From NCBI GenBank assembly GCA_011390435.1, contig JAABSK010000141.1, positions 1-7,083 of the forward strand: a stretch of DNA of 7,083 nucleotides. Reading direction: 5' to 3'. The notes beneath the pieces were generated by a model, which saw nothing but the letters and a program-made list of their open reading frames with translations, was not told where the DNA came from and did not search any database. The position numbers and the translations under genes are program-made. The DNA comes from Desulfobacteraceae bacterium (GTDB lineage Bacteria > Desulfobacterota > Desulfobacteria > Desulfobacterales > Desulfobacteraceae). Shown here in pieces: positions 1-5,710 of this stretch (the stretch's first letter is position 1; each line of letters begins with the position of its first letter).

Positions 1-122
1 CGGACATGGTTTTTTATCTGCCGGTGGAAAAAGGATTTCAGTATTACTTCCGGGTGCAGGCCGTAAAAGGGAACCAATTGAAAAGCCCATATTCAGAAAC
101 GGTTCAGGTTGACATTCCTTAA
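1..122 (+). CDS. C-terminal end of a fibronectin type III-like protein (partial)
   Basis: A reading frame is open from the left edge (first full codon at position 3) to a TAA at 120-122, giving 39 residues. The segment YYFRVQAVKGNQLKSPYSE looks like the last strands of a fibronectin type III domain, which typically has a Y-x-hydrophobic-RV-x-A strand followed by a loop and a final S-x-hydrophobic strand. Such domains are protein-binding or spacer modules, usually in secreted or lipoprotein products, but the rest of the gene is outside the window, so role and location cannot be stated. The stop lies one base before the folK ATG, which suggests co-transcription and possibly translational coupling with folK. 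Confidence 0.6.
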   Translation, partial: DMVFYLPVEKGFQYYFRVQAVKGNQLKSPYSETVQVDIP

Positions 123-123
123 A

Positions 124-633
124 ATGGATCAGCACATTGCATATCTGAGTATCGGATCCAACAAAGGAGACAAGAAAAAAAATCTTGAAGATGCCATCTG
201 CCTGCTGAAAACCCATGATACTATTGAGGTTGCGGCAGTATCACGGTTTTACAGAACCCAGCCCCAGAATTTCACTGACCAGGACTGGTTTGTCAACGCT
301 GCGGTGAAAGTTACAACAGAGCTGGACGCCCTGGATCTGCTGGCGGAACTTAAGGCTTTGGAACGTTTTCTTGACAGAGACGGAAAGCCTTTCCGGTTTG
401 GCCCCAGAATCATTGACCTGGATATTATTTATTTTGATGACATGGTGGTGGATACCGGCCATTTGCAGATACCCCATCCGAGAATGCATGAAAGGTGCTT
501 TGTATTAATCCCCATCTGTGATATAGGACCGCAGACGATTCATCCGGTGCTGAACGTGAGAGCAGATGAATTATTGAAAAGAATAGAACAACAGGAGACC
601 CAGAAGGTAATGCTTCTGGACGAGGAGGAGTAG
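124..633 (+). CDS. folK: 2-amino-4-hydroxy-6-hydroxymethyldihydropteridine diphosphokinase (HPPK)
   Basis: This cytoplasmic enzyme transfers pyrophosphate from ATP to 6-hydroxymethyl-7,8-dihydropterin, the step before dihydropteroate synthase in folate synthesis. The 169-residue product has the normal family length. Recognisable motifs are GSNKGD at 11-16, FYRTQP at 42-47, the substrate-side DWFVNAAV at 54-61, and the family signature [11 protein letters not shown] at 91-101. Asp98 and Asp100 of that signature correspond to the Mg-binding pair of characterised HPPKs. The segment [15 protein letters not shown] (116-130) completes the fold. The ATG at 124 was chosen over an in-frame TTG at 109 because the TTG lies inside the upstream gene and the homologous part begins at the ATG. 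The Shine-Dalgarno signal is weak, which fits coupling to the upstream stop at 122. There is no folP or folB in the window, so it is not in a complete folate cluster here. Confidence 0.96.
   Translation: MDQHIAYLSIGSNKGDKKKNLEDAICLLKTHDTIEVAAVSRFYRTQPQNFTDQDWFVNAAVKVTTELDALDLLAELKALERFLDRDGKPFRFGPRIIDLDIIYFDDMVVDTGHLQIPHPRMHERCFVLIPICDIGPQTIHPVLNVRADELLKRIEQQETQKVMLLDEEE
622..630 (+). promoter_or_regulatory. Ribosome binding site fixing the GTG start of the transaldolase
   Basis: The purine run GAGGAGGAG sits 4 bases before the GTG at 635 and lies inside the last codons of folK, where it encodes the terminal Glu residues. It supports the GTG start, which gives the expected N-terminus [10 protein letters not shown], and it implies that the two genes are translated from one message. 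Confidence 0.75.
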
Positions 634-634
634 C

Positions 635-1279
635 GTGAAATTTTTTATTGATACAGCCAACATTGATCAGATCAAAGATGCCAGTGATATGGGCATGGTT
701 GACGGTGTTACCACCAATCCATCTTTAATTGCGAAAGAAGATGGTGAATTCAAACAGATTATCGCTGATATCTGCAAAATCGTGGATGGCCCGGTCAGCG
801 CGGAAGTGATCAGTCTTGAATATGATGGAATGCTCAAGGAAGCCAGAGAACTGGCAAAAATTGCCGACAACATTGCCGTTAAAATTCCCATGACGGTTCC
901 TGGTCTCAAAGCGGTTAAAACACTGACTGCAGAGGGCATCAAAACCAATGTCACCCTTGTTTTCTCTGCTTTGCAGGCCCTGATGGCGGCAAAAGCCGGT
1001 GCCACCTTTGCCAGTCCTTTTGTCGGTCGTCTGGATGATCTGGCTCAGGAAGGGATGAACCTGATCGAAGAGATTGCACAGATATATGCCAACTATGATT
1101 TTGATACCCAGATCATTGTTGCCAGCATCCGGAGCCCGCTGCATGTTCTGGATTCAGCACTTCTGGGCGCAGATATTGCCACCATTCCCTATGGTGTGTT
1201 GAAAAAACTGGCCTCTCATCACATGACCGACAAGGGGATCGACGCGTTTCTGGCGGACTGGAACAAAAAAAATGGATAA
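635..1279 (+). CDS. tal: Transaldolase, short TalC/FSA-type
   Basis: This is a class I Schiff-base aldolase of the small transaldolase/fructose-6-phosphate aldolase family. It moves a dihydroxyacetone unit between sugar phosphates in the non-oxidative pentose phosphate pathway, in the cytoplasm. The 214-residue length is typical of the family. Visible landmarks are [11 protein letters not shown] at 4-14, [12 protein letters not shown] at 24-35, the Schiff-base lysine Lys83 in [17 protein letters not shown] at 104-115, and [11 protein letters not shown] at 125-135. Two active-site positions that separate transaldolases from true fructose-6-phosphate aldolases are Glu57 (AEVIS) and Phe129 (SPFVGR). 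E. coli FsaA has Gln and Tyr there, so transaldolase is the better call. The gene starts at GTG one base after the folK stop, behind a strong ribosome binding site, and ends 6 bases before pgsA. Confidence 0.94.
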   Translation: MKFFIDTANIDQIKDASDMGMVDGVTTNPSLIAKEDGEFKQIIADICKIVDGPVSAEVISLEYDGMLKEARELAKIADNIAVKIPMTVPGLKAVKTLTAEGIKTNVTLVFSALQALMAAKAGATFASPFVGRLDDLAQEGMNLIEEIAQIYANYDFDTQIIVASIRSPLHVLDSALLGADIATIPYGVLKKLASHHMTDKGIDAFLADWNKKNG

Positions 1280-1285
1280 CCTGGA

Positions 1286-1855
1286 ATGGTAACTGGGCAG
1301 GACAGACTCAAAACCCTTTTTCTGACGCCTAATTTTATCACCATCTCACGGATTGCTGCTGTTCCGGCGGTGGTGGTGCTGTTGATGTGGGATAACCGGG
1401 TGACCACCCTGTTAGCAGCAGCACTGTTTTCGCTGGCTTCGATCACCGATTATGTTGACGGATACCTGGCAAGGACCCGGGATTTGATTACGCCTCTGGG
1501 AAAAATTCTTGATCCTTTGGCAGACAAACTGCTGGTGTCATCCACTCTGATCATGCTGGCGGCCCTGGGGTTTATACCGGCCTGGATTGCCTGCGTCATT
1601 ATCGGAAGGGAACTGGCCGTGACCAGCCTGCGGTGTGTGTTGATGGAAAATCGCCAGGATGTGGCGGCTTCCTGGCTGGGAAAATATAAAACCGGATTTC
1701 AGATTGCCGCTATTATTCCATTGACCATACACGATACATACGTTGGCATTAATTTTAACGGGATTGGCCAGTTTTTCCTGTACGGTGCTCTGCTGTTTAC
1801 CGTGTGGTCGGGTCTGGATTATTTTATAAAGGCCAGAAAATTTCTGACAATTTAA
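1286..1855 (+). CDS. pgsA: CDP-diacylglycerol--glycerol-3-phosphate 3-phosphatidyltransferase
   Basis: This integral inner-membrane enzyme makes phosphatidylglycerophosphate from CDP-diacylglycerol and glycerol-3-phosphate, the committed step to phosphatidylglycerol and cardiolipin. The CDP-alcohol phosphatidyltransferase motif (D-x2-D-G-x2-A-R-x8-G-x3-D-x3-D) is complete, with Asp55, Asp58, Gly59, Ala62, Arg63, Gly72, Asp76 and Asp80. Hydrophobic segments at about 20-36, 40-54, 84-106, 137-148 and 160-178 fit a polytopic protein, and the 189-residue length matches PgsA. NFITISRI near residue 16 is the usual PgsA N-terminus (PNxLTxxRI). The specific substrate is inferred from these PgsA-like features; other CDP-alcohol transferases share the motif. 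The ATG follows the transaldolase stop by 6 bases with only a weak GGA as ribosome binding site, so coupling is likely. Confidence 0.93.
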   Translation: MVTGQDRLKTLFLTPNFITISRIAAVPAVVVLLMWDNRVTTLLAAALFSLASITDYVDGYLARTRDLITPLGKILDPLADKLLVSSTLIMLAALGFIPAWIACVIIGRELAVTSLRCVLMENRQDVAASWLGKYKTGFQIAAIIPLTIHDTYVGINFNGIGQFFLYGALLFTVWSGLDYFIKARKFLTI

Positions 1856-1863
1856 ATTTGATA

Positions 1864-1892
1864 TTGACAAAAAAGGTGATGGCATATATAAA
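1864..1892 (+). promoter_or_regulatory. Sigma-70 promoter for tRNA-Gly
   Basis: A perfect -35 box TTGACA (1864-1869) is followed by a 17-base spacer and the -10 box TATAAA (1887-1892, 5 of 6 matches to TATAAT). The predicted start of transcription is near 1899, about 11 bases before the mature tRNA 5' end. This is the best promoter in the window and lies just after the pgsA stop, so the tRNA is likely transcribed independently of the folK-pgsA run. Confidence 0.85.
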
Positions 1893-1909
1893 TTTCTTTT
1901 GTTTGCTGA

Positions 1910-1984
1910 GCGGGAATAACTCAGTGGTAGAGTGCGACCTTGCCAAGGTCGAAGTCGCGGGTTCAAATCCCGTTTCCCGCTCCA
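1910..1984 (+). tRNA. glyT: tRNA-Gly, anticodon GCC
   Basis: The cloverleaf can be folded by eye. The acceptor stem GCGGGAA (1910-1916) pairs with TTCCCGC (1974-1980). The anticodon stem CGACC (1935-1939) pairs with GGTCG (1947-1951) around the loop TTGCCAA, which places the anticodon GCC at 1942-1944. The T stem GCGGG (1957-1961) pairs with CCCGT (1969-1973) around TTCAAAT. The discriminator base is T1981 and CCA is encoded at 1982-1984. GCC reads the glycine codons GGC and GGU. The symbol is only a generic glycine tRNA label. A run of eight T begins immediately after the CCA and may help transcription to stop. Confidence 0.97.
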
Positions 1985-2209
1985 TTTTTTTTGCCTGCCT
2001 TTGATTCAATCTTGCAACAATTGCCTTATTTTTCAGTTCTCTCCTTTTTTGATCCCCATCTTGAGAGCCACGTTTGGCGCTGTGAATTCAAACAGGGTCG
2101 TTTATTTTTCTTTTACACCTGTTGGGGGGGTTGCAATTTGGTTTTTCTTAGCATAAGGATGCTCAAAACACCATACAAGATGGTCTATCGTTCAAAAAAG
2201 GAGGCTTGT
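1985..2209. other. AT-rich intergenic stretch between tRNA-Gly and the Nudix gene
   Basis: No convincing gene is present in these 225 bases. The frame of the downstream gene happens to be open back into the tRNA, but the translated part has no credible start or composition (very rich in Phe and Pro), so it is not treated as coding. Notable items are the T8 run at 1985-1992 directly after the tRNA CCA, a G7 run at 2124-2130, and a strong Shine-Dalgarno at the right end. No second copy of the tRNA 3' end was found that would mark an integrated element. A promoter for the downstream gene presumably lies here, but I see no good pair of boxes. Confidence 0.5.
2198..2204 (+). promoter_or_regulatory. 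Strong Shine-Dalgarno that selects a TTG start
   Basis: AAGGAGG lies 5 bases before an in-frame TTG at 2210. The upstream in-frame ATGs at 2159 and 2180 have poorer signals (a GCATAAGG that overlaps the first, and nothing clear before the second). This motif is the main reason for placing the start of the Nudix gene at 2210. Confidence 0.7.
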
Positions 2210-2821
2210 TTGCAGTCAAAAGAAAAGATATTATGTATCCTTAAAAACCGGCTGCCGGCTGAATGGATGGCCCGTACCGCTGTGAAGCCCATGGACCTGG
2301 CAATGTTTACCCGACAGTGCACCCGGGCCGGACACGCGTTTGTACTGCGGACCCGGGCGGAGAATGATCCCGGGTGGCAGCAGGTCATTCCCTATATTGT
2401 GCTTCAGACACAGGACCTGGGTCTGACTGCTGTCTACAACCGCCAGGGAAGTGAGAAACGGCTCCATGACCTGTGGTCCCTGGGTATCGGTGGTCATATC
2501 AATCCCCGGGATCAATCAGATTCAAAGGATTCGTTCCAGGACATTCTGATATCCGGCATGACACGGGAACTGGATGAAGAGCTGGCACATCGGCCGGCAA
2601 CGGATCAGCCGGTTTTTTGCGGCATCATCAATGAAACCGTCACCGATGTGGGCCGGGTCCATCTGGGGGCGGTGTTTCAGATACGCACGGCATCTCCTGA
2701 AACCTATGTGCCCGGGGCGGAGCTGTCCCGGTTTCAATGGGTGGCCACACGCAAACTGGCGGCACTGAACATGGAATTATGGTCCACACTGGCCCTGGAC
2801 CTGTTGACCCGGGGACAATAA
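2210..2821 (+). CDS. Nudix (MutT)-family predicted phosphohydrolase, COG4112-like
   Basis: The 203-residue product resembles the predicted MutT-type phosphoesterases grouped as COG4112. The central segment WSLGIGGHINPRD (89-101) is the most characteristic part, followed by TRELDEEL (118-125), which is the REUxEE core of the Nudix box that binds the catalytic metal. The box is stretched and degenerate: about 20 residues separate GGH from RE, the usual Glu between them is not in its normal place, and the Gly after the EE pair is missing. Family members presumably hydrolyse a nucleoside diphosphate linked to another group, but the substrate is unknown. The TTG start is preferred because of AAGGAGG at 2198-2204; the ATG at 2159 would add 17 residues. 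Its stop is 29 bases from the stop of the convergent TrpR-like gene, with no obvious terminator hairpin between them. Confidence 0.8.
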   Translation: MQSKEKILCILKNRLPAEWMARTAVKPMDLAMFTRQCTRAGHAFVLRTRAENDPGWQQVIPYIVLQTQDLGLTAVYNRQGSEKRLHDLWSLGIGGHINPRDQSDSKDSFQDILISGMTRELDEELAHRPATDQPVFCGIINETVTDVGRVHLGAVFQIRTASPETYVPGAELSRFQWVATRKLAALNMELWSTLALDLLTRGQ

Positions 2822-2850
2822 AATGCGCCATATGCCGGTTCCTGCGTGTC

Positions 2851-3132
2851 TCATTTGTCCGAAGACTCAGGGATCTTCTTGAGCACCTTGCCCATCACCC
2901 CGTCCTTTTTTTTGAGCACCCTGGATCCCCGGGTGATTTTGCACAGACTGATGCCGTATTTGTGTGCAATTTTACGCTGGGGCAATCCTTTGTAAAGATC
3001 CTTGAGAAGTTTCCAGCGCAAAGTGAGATCATCCAGTTCCGCCGGTGTGAAAAGGTCTTTGAAAAACCGCTCCAGTTCATCCAGATCATCAATGGTAGAA
3101 ATGACATGTAACAATTGCCGGTCAATGGCCAT
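2851..3132 (-). CDS. TrpR-like helix-turn-helix protein, YerC/YecD family
   Basis: This 93-residue protein has the arrangement of the YerC/YecD TrpR-related family. Helical segments containing LDELERFFKDLFTPAE (17-32) and LDDLTLRWKLLKDLYKG (33-49) are followed by a helix-turn-helix, LPQRKIAHKYGISLCKITR (50-68), and the typical GSRVLK (69-74), equivalent to GSNxLK in TrpR. It should be a small cytoplasmic DNA-binding regulator; the family's ligand and target genes are not established, and nothing here links it to tryptophan. The ATG at 3132 is chosen because upstream in-frame residues are unrelated to the family and lie inside the preceding gene. It overlaps the end of the AMMECR1-domain gene by 11 bases (3122-3132), so translation is probably coupled. 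It is the last gene of the purB block. Confidence 0.88.
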   Translation of the reverse strand: MAIDRQLLHVISTIDDLDELERFFKDLFTPAELDDLTLRWKLLKDLYKGLPQRKIAHKYGISLCKITRGSRVLKKKDGVMGKVLKKIPESSDK

Positions 3133-3718
3133 GGGGCCCCCTGTTTTCCTCAAACGACTGTACCTGATAAGTGGACACGGCCAGGTCACCCCCCTGCCAG
3201 GCATGGGCATCCAGGCGCGCCTTCAGGCAAAGCTGGGTTAAAAAGGATTCCGGATCAGGCAGCTGTTCCCATACCTGGGGCAGGAATGTGGCCCGGTGCA
3301 CTCCTTTTTCGACAATCACCCCGTCCTGGAACGGGGTGATCCGGGCCAGAAGATCTCCGGGGTCGGAATACCGGATCTTTTCAGGCCGGGACAACAGGCT
3401 CACCTCGATATCGATCTCTTTAAATTCTTCGGGTGTGAGGGGGGCAAACCGGGAATCATCAAATGCGGCATGCAGCGCGTTTTCCTGCACCCCTTCCAGA
3501 ACGGTTTTCTCAGGTTCGATATTGCCGATGCATCCTTTGAGCCTGCCTTTTTTCTGAAGGGTGACAAACACCCCTCTTTTTTCTTCAAGCAGGCCAGATG
3601 GGATATCAGACAAATCCGGGCCGACATTTTTTCCTGCCGGCATTAGTTTTCGGGCAATCGCGGCCCTTGCCAGCTGCACCAGTTTTTCCCCGAATATCTG
3701 TTCTGTTTTTTTATTCAT
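3122..3718 (-). CDS. amrA: AMMECR1-domain protein (AmmeMemoRadiSam system protein A type)
   Basis: The 198-residue product is a full-length AMMECR1-domain protein. Diagnostic parts are RGVFVTLQKKGRLKGCIG (48-65, containing the LRGCIG-type core as LKGCIG), DSRFAPLTPEE (88-98), IDIEVSLLS (102-110) and the region FLPQVWEQLPDPESFLTQLC (145-164). Bacterial and archaeal relatives are called AmmeMemoRadiSam system protein A when they sit beside a Memo-like protein and a radical SAM enzyme. Neither partner is in this window, and the biochemical activity of the family is not settled. The ATG at 3718 has AAAAGGGG (3728-3721) two bases upstream; an in-frame TTG at 3733 would add five residues and is less likely. 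It lies 73 bases after purB and overlaps the TrpR-like gene at its 3' end. The symbol is the one used in some genomes and is tentative. Confidence 0.9.
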   Translation of the reverse strand: MNKKTEQIFGEKLVQLARAAIARKLMPAGKNVGPDLSDIPSGLLEEKRGVFVTLQKKGRLKGCIGNIEPEKTVLEGVQENALHAAFDDSRFAPLTPEEFKEIDIEVSLLSRPEKIRYSDPGDLLARITPFQDGVIVEKGVHRATFLPQVWEQLPDPESFLTQLCLKARLDAHAWQGGDLAVSTYQVQSFEENRGPHGH

Positions 3719-3748
3719 AACCCCTTTTTCCAATCCATGGCATTCTTA

Positions 3749-3805
3749 CCGAAGAGGTCTTCGGCACCAGACCGAACAGTTACGCTGTTCGTCACTTCGA
3801 AGTGA
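3749..3805. repeat. Cluster of three palindromes spanning the purB stop and the purB-amrA gap
   Basis: Three inverted repeats follow one another. CCGAAGA (3749-3755) pairs with TCTTCGG (3758-3764) across 2 bases. CGAACAG (3773-3779) pairs with CTGTTCG (3785-3791) across TTACG. TCACTTCGAAGTGA (3792-3805) is a perfect 14-base palindrome that contains the purB stop codon. Read in the purB direction, they would form consecutive hairpins just after translation ends. No T tract follows, so this is not a standard intrinsic terminator. ACCGAA occurs at 3748-3753 and again at 3771-3776, and the alternative pairings GGTCT/AGACC (3756-3760 with 3769-3773) and TTCGG/CCGAA (3760-3764 with 3772-3776) are possible. 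Confidence 0.75.
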
Positions 3806-5180
3806 GATTCTCCTGACCCTGCCCGGCAAAATACTGCTGAACCAATTTCTGAGCCAGCCCGGCATAGGTATCCGGGGTCAGGCGCCGCATCCGCTCTTTG
3901 ACTGGCGAAGGCACTTTTTCAAGACTGTCCACAAAGGCATCCAAAGATTGTCTGTCAATTTTCCGGCCGCGTGTCAATGTTTTGAGGCGCTCATAGGGGT
4001 TTTCTTCGCCAAATACCCGCATGGCTGTCTGAAATGGTTCTGCCAGCAGTTCCAGATTGTTGTCCAGGTCGTGCTGAAGGACCGATTCATCCAGGTCCAG
4101 CTTGGACATTCCCTTGATGGTGTTTTTCACACCGATAAAAAAATAGGCCAGCGCAGACCCCAGACTTCTCAAAACCGTACTGTCACTTAAATCCCTTTGA
4201 AAACGGGATTTCTGGAGTTTGACGGCCAGATGCTCCATCATTGAAATGGCCATGCCCATATTGCCTTCACTGTTTTCAAAATCGATGGGATTCACCTTAT
4301 GGGGCATGGTGGAGGACCCGGTTTCTCCCGGGGCCACCCGCTGTTTAAAGTATCCCAGGCTGATATATCCCCACATATCCCGGTTATAATCGATAAGGAC
4401 CGCTGCCGCCCGGACCAGGGAATGAAGCAGGCATGACAGATACAGGTTCGGGTTGATCTGGGTGGTGAACAGGATCGGTTCCAGATCCAGACAGGAAGAG
4501 ATGAACCGCCGGGATGCACTGATCCAGTCAATATCGGGAAACACAAAATAATGGGCGTTGTAATTGCCTGTAGCCCCGTTGATTTTGGCCTGGATCCGGC
4601 TCTGTGCCAGCACATCTTTTTCCTGACCGAGACGCCAGGCAAAATTGACAAACTCCTTGCCCATGGTGGTGGGGGTGGCGGGCTGGCCATGGGTTCGGGA
4701 CATCATGGGTATGGCCTGGTAAGCCAGCGCTTTTTTCTCCATTTCCTGGATACACTGCCCCATGAGCCTGACTGCCAGGTCTCTGCCCTTTTTCATCATC
4801 AATGCGTAGGCAATGTTGTTGATATCTTCGGAAGTGCAGGCAAAATGGACCCATTCCCTGATATCGGAAAATCCGAGTTCATCGAGTTTGTCTTTGACAA
4901 AATACTCCACCGCCTTGACATCATGGTTGGTGGTTTTTTCAATGGCCTTGACTTTTTGTGCATCCTGGATGCAGAAACGGTCCACAATGCTATCCATTGC
5001 ATCCAAATTTTTTTTTGCAACCGAAACCAGTTTCAAATCAGTGACAATGAATTTAAGCCATTGGATTTCCACCTGAACCCGGTGACGGATCAGGCCGTAT
5101 TCACTGAAAATATCCGCCAGTTCCTCTGTTAACCGGGCATACCGGCCATCCAGAGGCCCGATTGCGTTTATGGTTTCCAT
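3792..5180 (-). CDS. purB: Adenylosuccinate lyase
   Basis: This cytoplasmic enzyme of the fumarase/aspartase superfamily cleaves SAICAR to AICAR, and adenylosuccinate to AMP, releasing fumarate in both steps of purine synthesis. At 462 residues it is close to the E. coli-type enzyme (456), which it resembles throughout: GPLDGRY (8-14), FSEYGLIRHRVQVE (25-38), TTNHDVKAVEYF (83-94), HFACTSEDINN (112-122), SRTHGQPATPTTMGKE (161-176, catalytic His164), KINGATGNYNAH (199-210) and the superfamily signature GSSTMPHKVNPIDFEN (288-303), whose flexible loop carries the catalytic serine (Ser289 or Ser290). The ATG at 5180 was chosen because it starts the METINAIGPLDGRY N-terminus and has GGAG at 5191-5188; upstream in-frame sequence is unrelated. 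It heads a minus-strand block with amrA and the TrpR-like gene and is divergent from ihfA. Confidence 0.98.
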   Translation of the reverse strand: METINAIGPLDGRYARLTEELADIFSEYGLIRHRVQVEIQWLKFIVTDLKLVSVAKKNLDAMDSIVDRFCIQDAQKVKAIEKTTNHDVKAVEYFVKDKLDELGFSDIREWVHFACTSEDINNIAYALMMKKGRDLAVRLMGQCIQEMEKKALAYQAIPMMSRTHGQPATPTTMGKEFVNFAWRLGQEKDVLAQSRIQAKINGATGNYNAHYFVFPDIDWISASRRFISSCLDLEPILFTTQINPNLYLSCLLHSLVRAAAVLIDYNRDMWGYISLGYFKQRVAPGETGSSTMPHKVNPIDFENSEGNMGMAISMMEHLAVKLQKSRFQRDLSDSTVLRSLGSALAYFFIGVKNTIKGMSKLDLDESVLQHDLDNNLELLAEPFQTAMRVFGEENPYERLKTLTRGRKIDRQSLDAFVDSLEKVPSPVKERMRRLTPDTYAGLAQKLVQQYFAGQGQENLTSK

Positions 5181-5198
5181 ACACAGTCTCCATGGACA

Positions 5199-5217
5199 AT
5201 TATAAATATTGATAATT
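5199..5217 (-). promoter_or_regulatory. Probable purB -10 region with an overlapping dyad
   Basis: On the minus strand a perfect TATAAT occupies 5204-5199, 18 bases before the purB ATG. The -35 region is poor, and transcription would start close to the Shine-Dalgarno, so an alternative pair TTGTTC...TATCAA slightly further upstream is also possible. A dyad AATTAT-N8-ATAATT (5198-5217) covers this -10 box and could be an operator or simply reflect AT-richness. Confidence 0.4.
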
Positions 5218-5374
5218 ATTTGACATTCCAGAACAAATTCATTACATTCACCCCAATTTGAATTTGCTGTATACAAATACCAGACTGCCGGGGAATTGAC
5301 AATCCCAAATCCATGCCGGCACGTTTGTAAAAAATGACACCAGAATCAGACAATACCTGCGGGAGTAAAATTTT

Positions 5375-5674
5375 ATGGCCCTGACCAAAACAGTTATTAC
5401 GGAACAGATACAAAACCGCCTGGACCTGCCCAGAACAAACACATATGAAGTCATGGAAGCGCTTTTGGAAATCATCAAGCAAACCATTGAAAACGGCGAA
5501 GATATCATGATCAGCGGGTTTGGGAAATTCTGTGTCAATGAGAAAAAAGCCAGAAAAGGGAGAAACCCAGCAACCGATGAAGAGATGACACTACCGGCCC
5601 GGCGGGTGGTGACCTTCAAATGTTCAGGAAAACTCAGAGATCTCATAAACGCCCGGAACATCACTTCCATATAA
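5375..5674 (+). CDS. ihfA: Integration host factor subunit alpha / HU-family DNA-bending protein
   Basis: This 99-residue nucleoid protein of the HU/IHF family binds and sharply bends DNA as a dimer, acting in recombination, replication and transcription. The MALTKTVITEQIQNRL start, the GEDIMISGFGKFCV strand region (41-54), GRNPATDEE (62-70) and PARRVVTFKCSGKLRD (74-89) match IHF-alpha more than HU: MALTK and ARRVVTF are typical of IHF-alpha. Pro65 is the conserved residue at the tip of the beta arm that intercalates into DNA. The ATG has GGGAG at 5361-5365, 9 bases upstream. The gene is divergent from purB across a 194-base gap that contains a TTGACA at 5296-5301 but no well-spaced -10 box. 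A lone HU-like role cannot be excluded without its partner subunit. Confidence 0.9.
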   Translation: MALTKTVITEQIQNRLDLPRTNTYEVMEALLEIIKQTIENGEDIMISGFGKFCVNEKKARKGRNPATDEEMTLPARRVVTFKCSGKLRDLINARNITSI

Positions 5675-5690
5675 CACACGTTCATTACCC

Positions 5691-5710
5691 ATTTTTATCA
5701 ATTTTTATCA
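5691..5710 (+). repeat. Tandem 10-base repeat immediately before the phosphoesterase start
   Basis: ATTTTTATCA is present twice in direct succession (5691-5700 and 5701-5710) and abuts the ATG at 5711. It fills the place where a Shine-Dalgarno sequence would be expected, and no purine-rich site is present in the 36-base gap after ihfA. Confidence 0.85.

Noticed and set aside
1824..2009. Minus-strand reading frame with the string ETGFEPATSTLARSHSTTELF across the tRNA
   Set aside because: This is the antisense translation of tRNA-Gly, a well-known false gene call; the tRNA explains the sequence fully.
1940..2209. In-frame upstream extension of the Nudix gene back into the tRNA
   Set aside because: The frame merely lacks stops. 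It begins inside a structural RNA, its composition is not protein-like, and a strong Shine-Dalgarno marks a start at 2210.
1910..2209. tRNA-Gly as an attachment site for an integrated element
   Set aside because: No integrase, no phage-like gene and no second copy of the tRNA 3' end are present in the window.
2822..2850. Bidirectional terminator between the convergent Nudix and TrpR-like genes
   Set aside because: The 29-base gap has no stem-loop of useful length followed by a T run on either strand.
3715..3738. Seven-codon minus-strand frame (MDWKKGL) whose stop overlaps the amrA start as ATGA
   Set aside because: It could be a coupled leader peptide, but there is no convincing Shine-Dalgarno before it, and so short a frame occurs easily by chance.
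3551..4190. Plus-strand frame opposite amrA and purB
   Set aside because: It is antisense to two strongly recognised genes and has no domain or plausible start.
5202..5214. Possible IHF binding site (TATCAA half) in the ihfA-purB gap, suggesting autoregulation
   Set aside because: The TATCAA half matches the WATCAA consensus, but the downstream TTR part mismatches at two positions, and the region is too AT-rich for this to mean much.
5311..5330. Sigma-54 type promoter before ihfA (GGCAC followed by TTTGT)
   Set aside because: The GG and GC elements are not at the required -24/-12 spacing.
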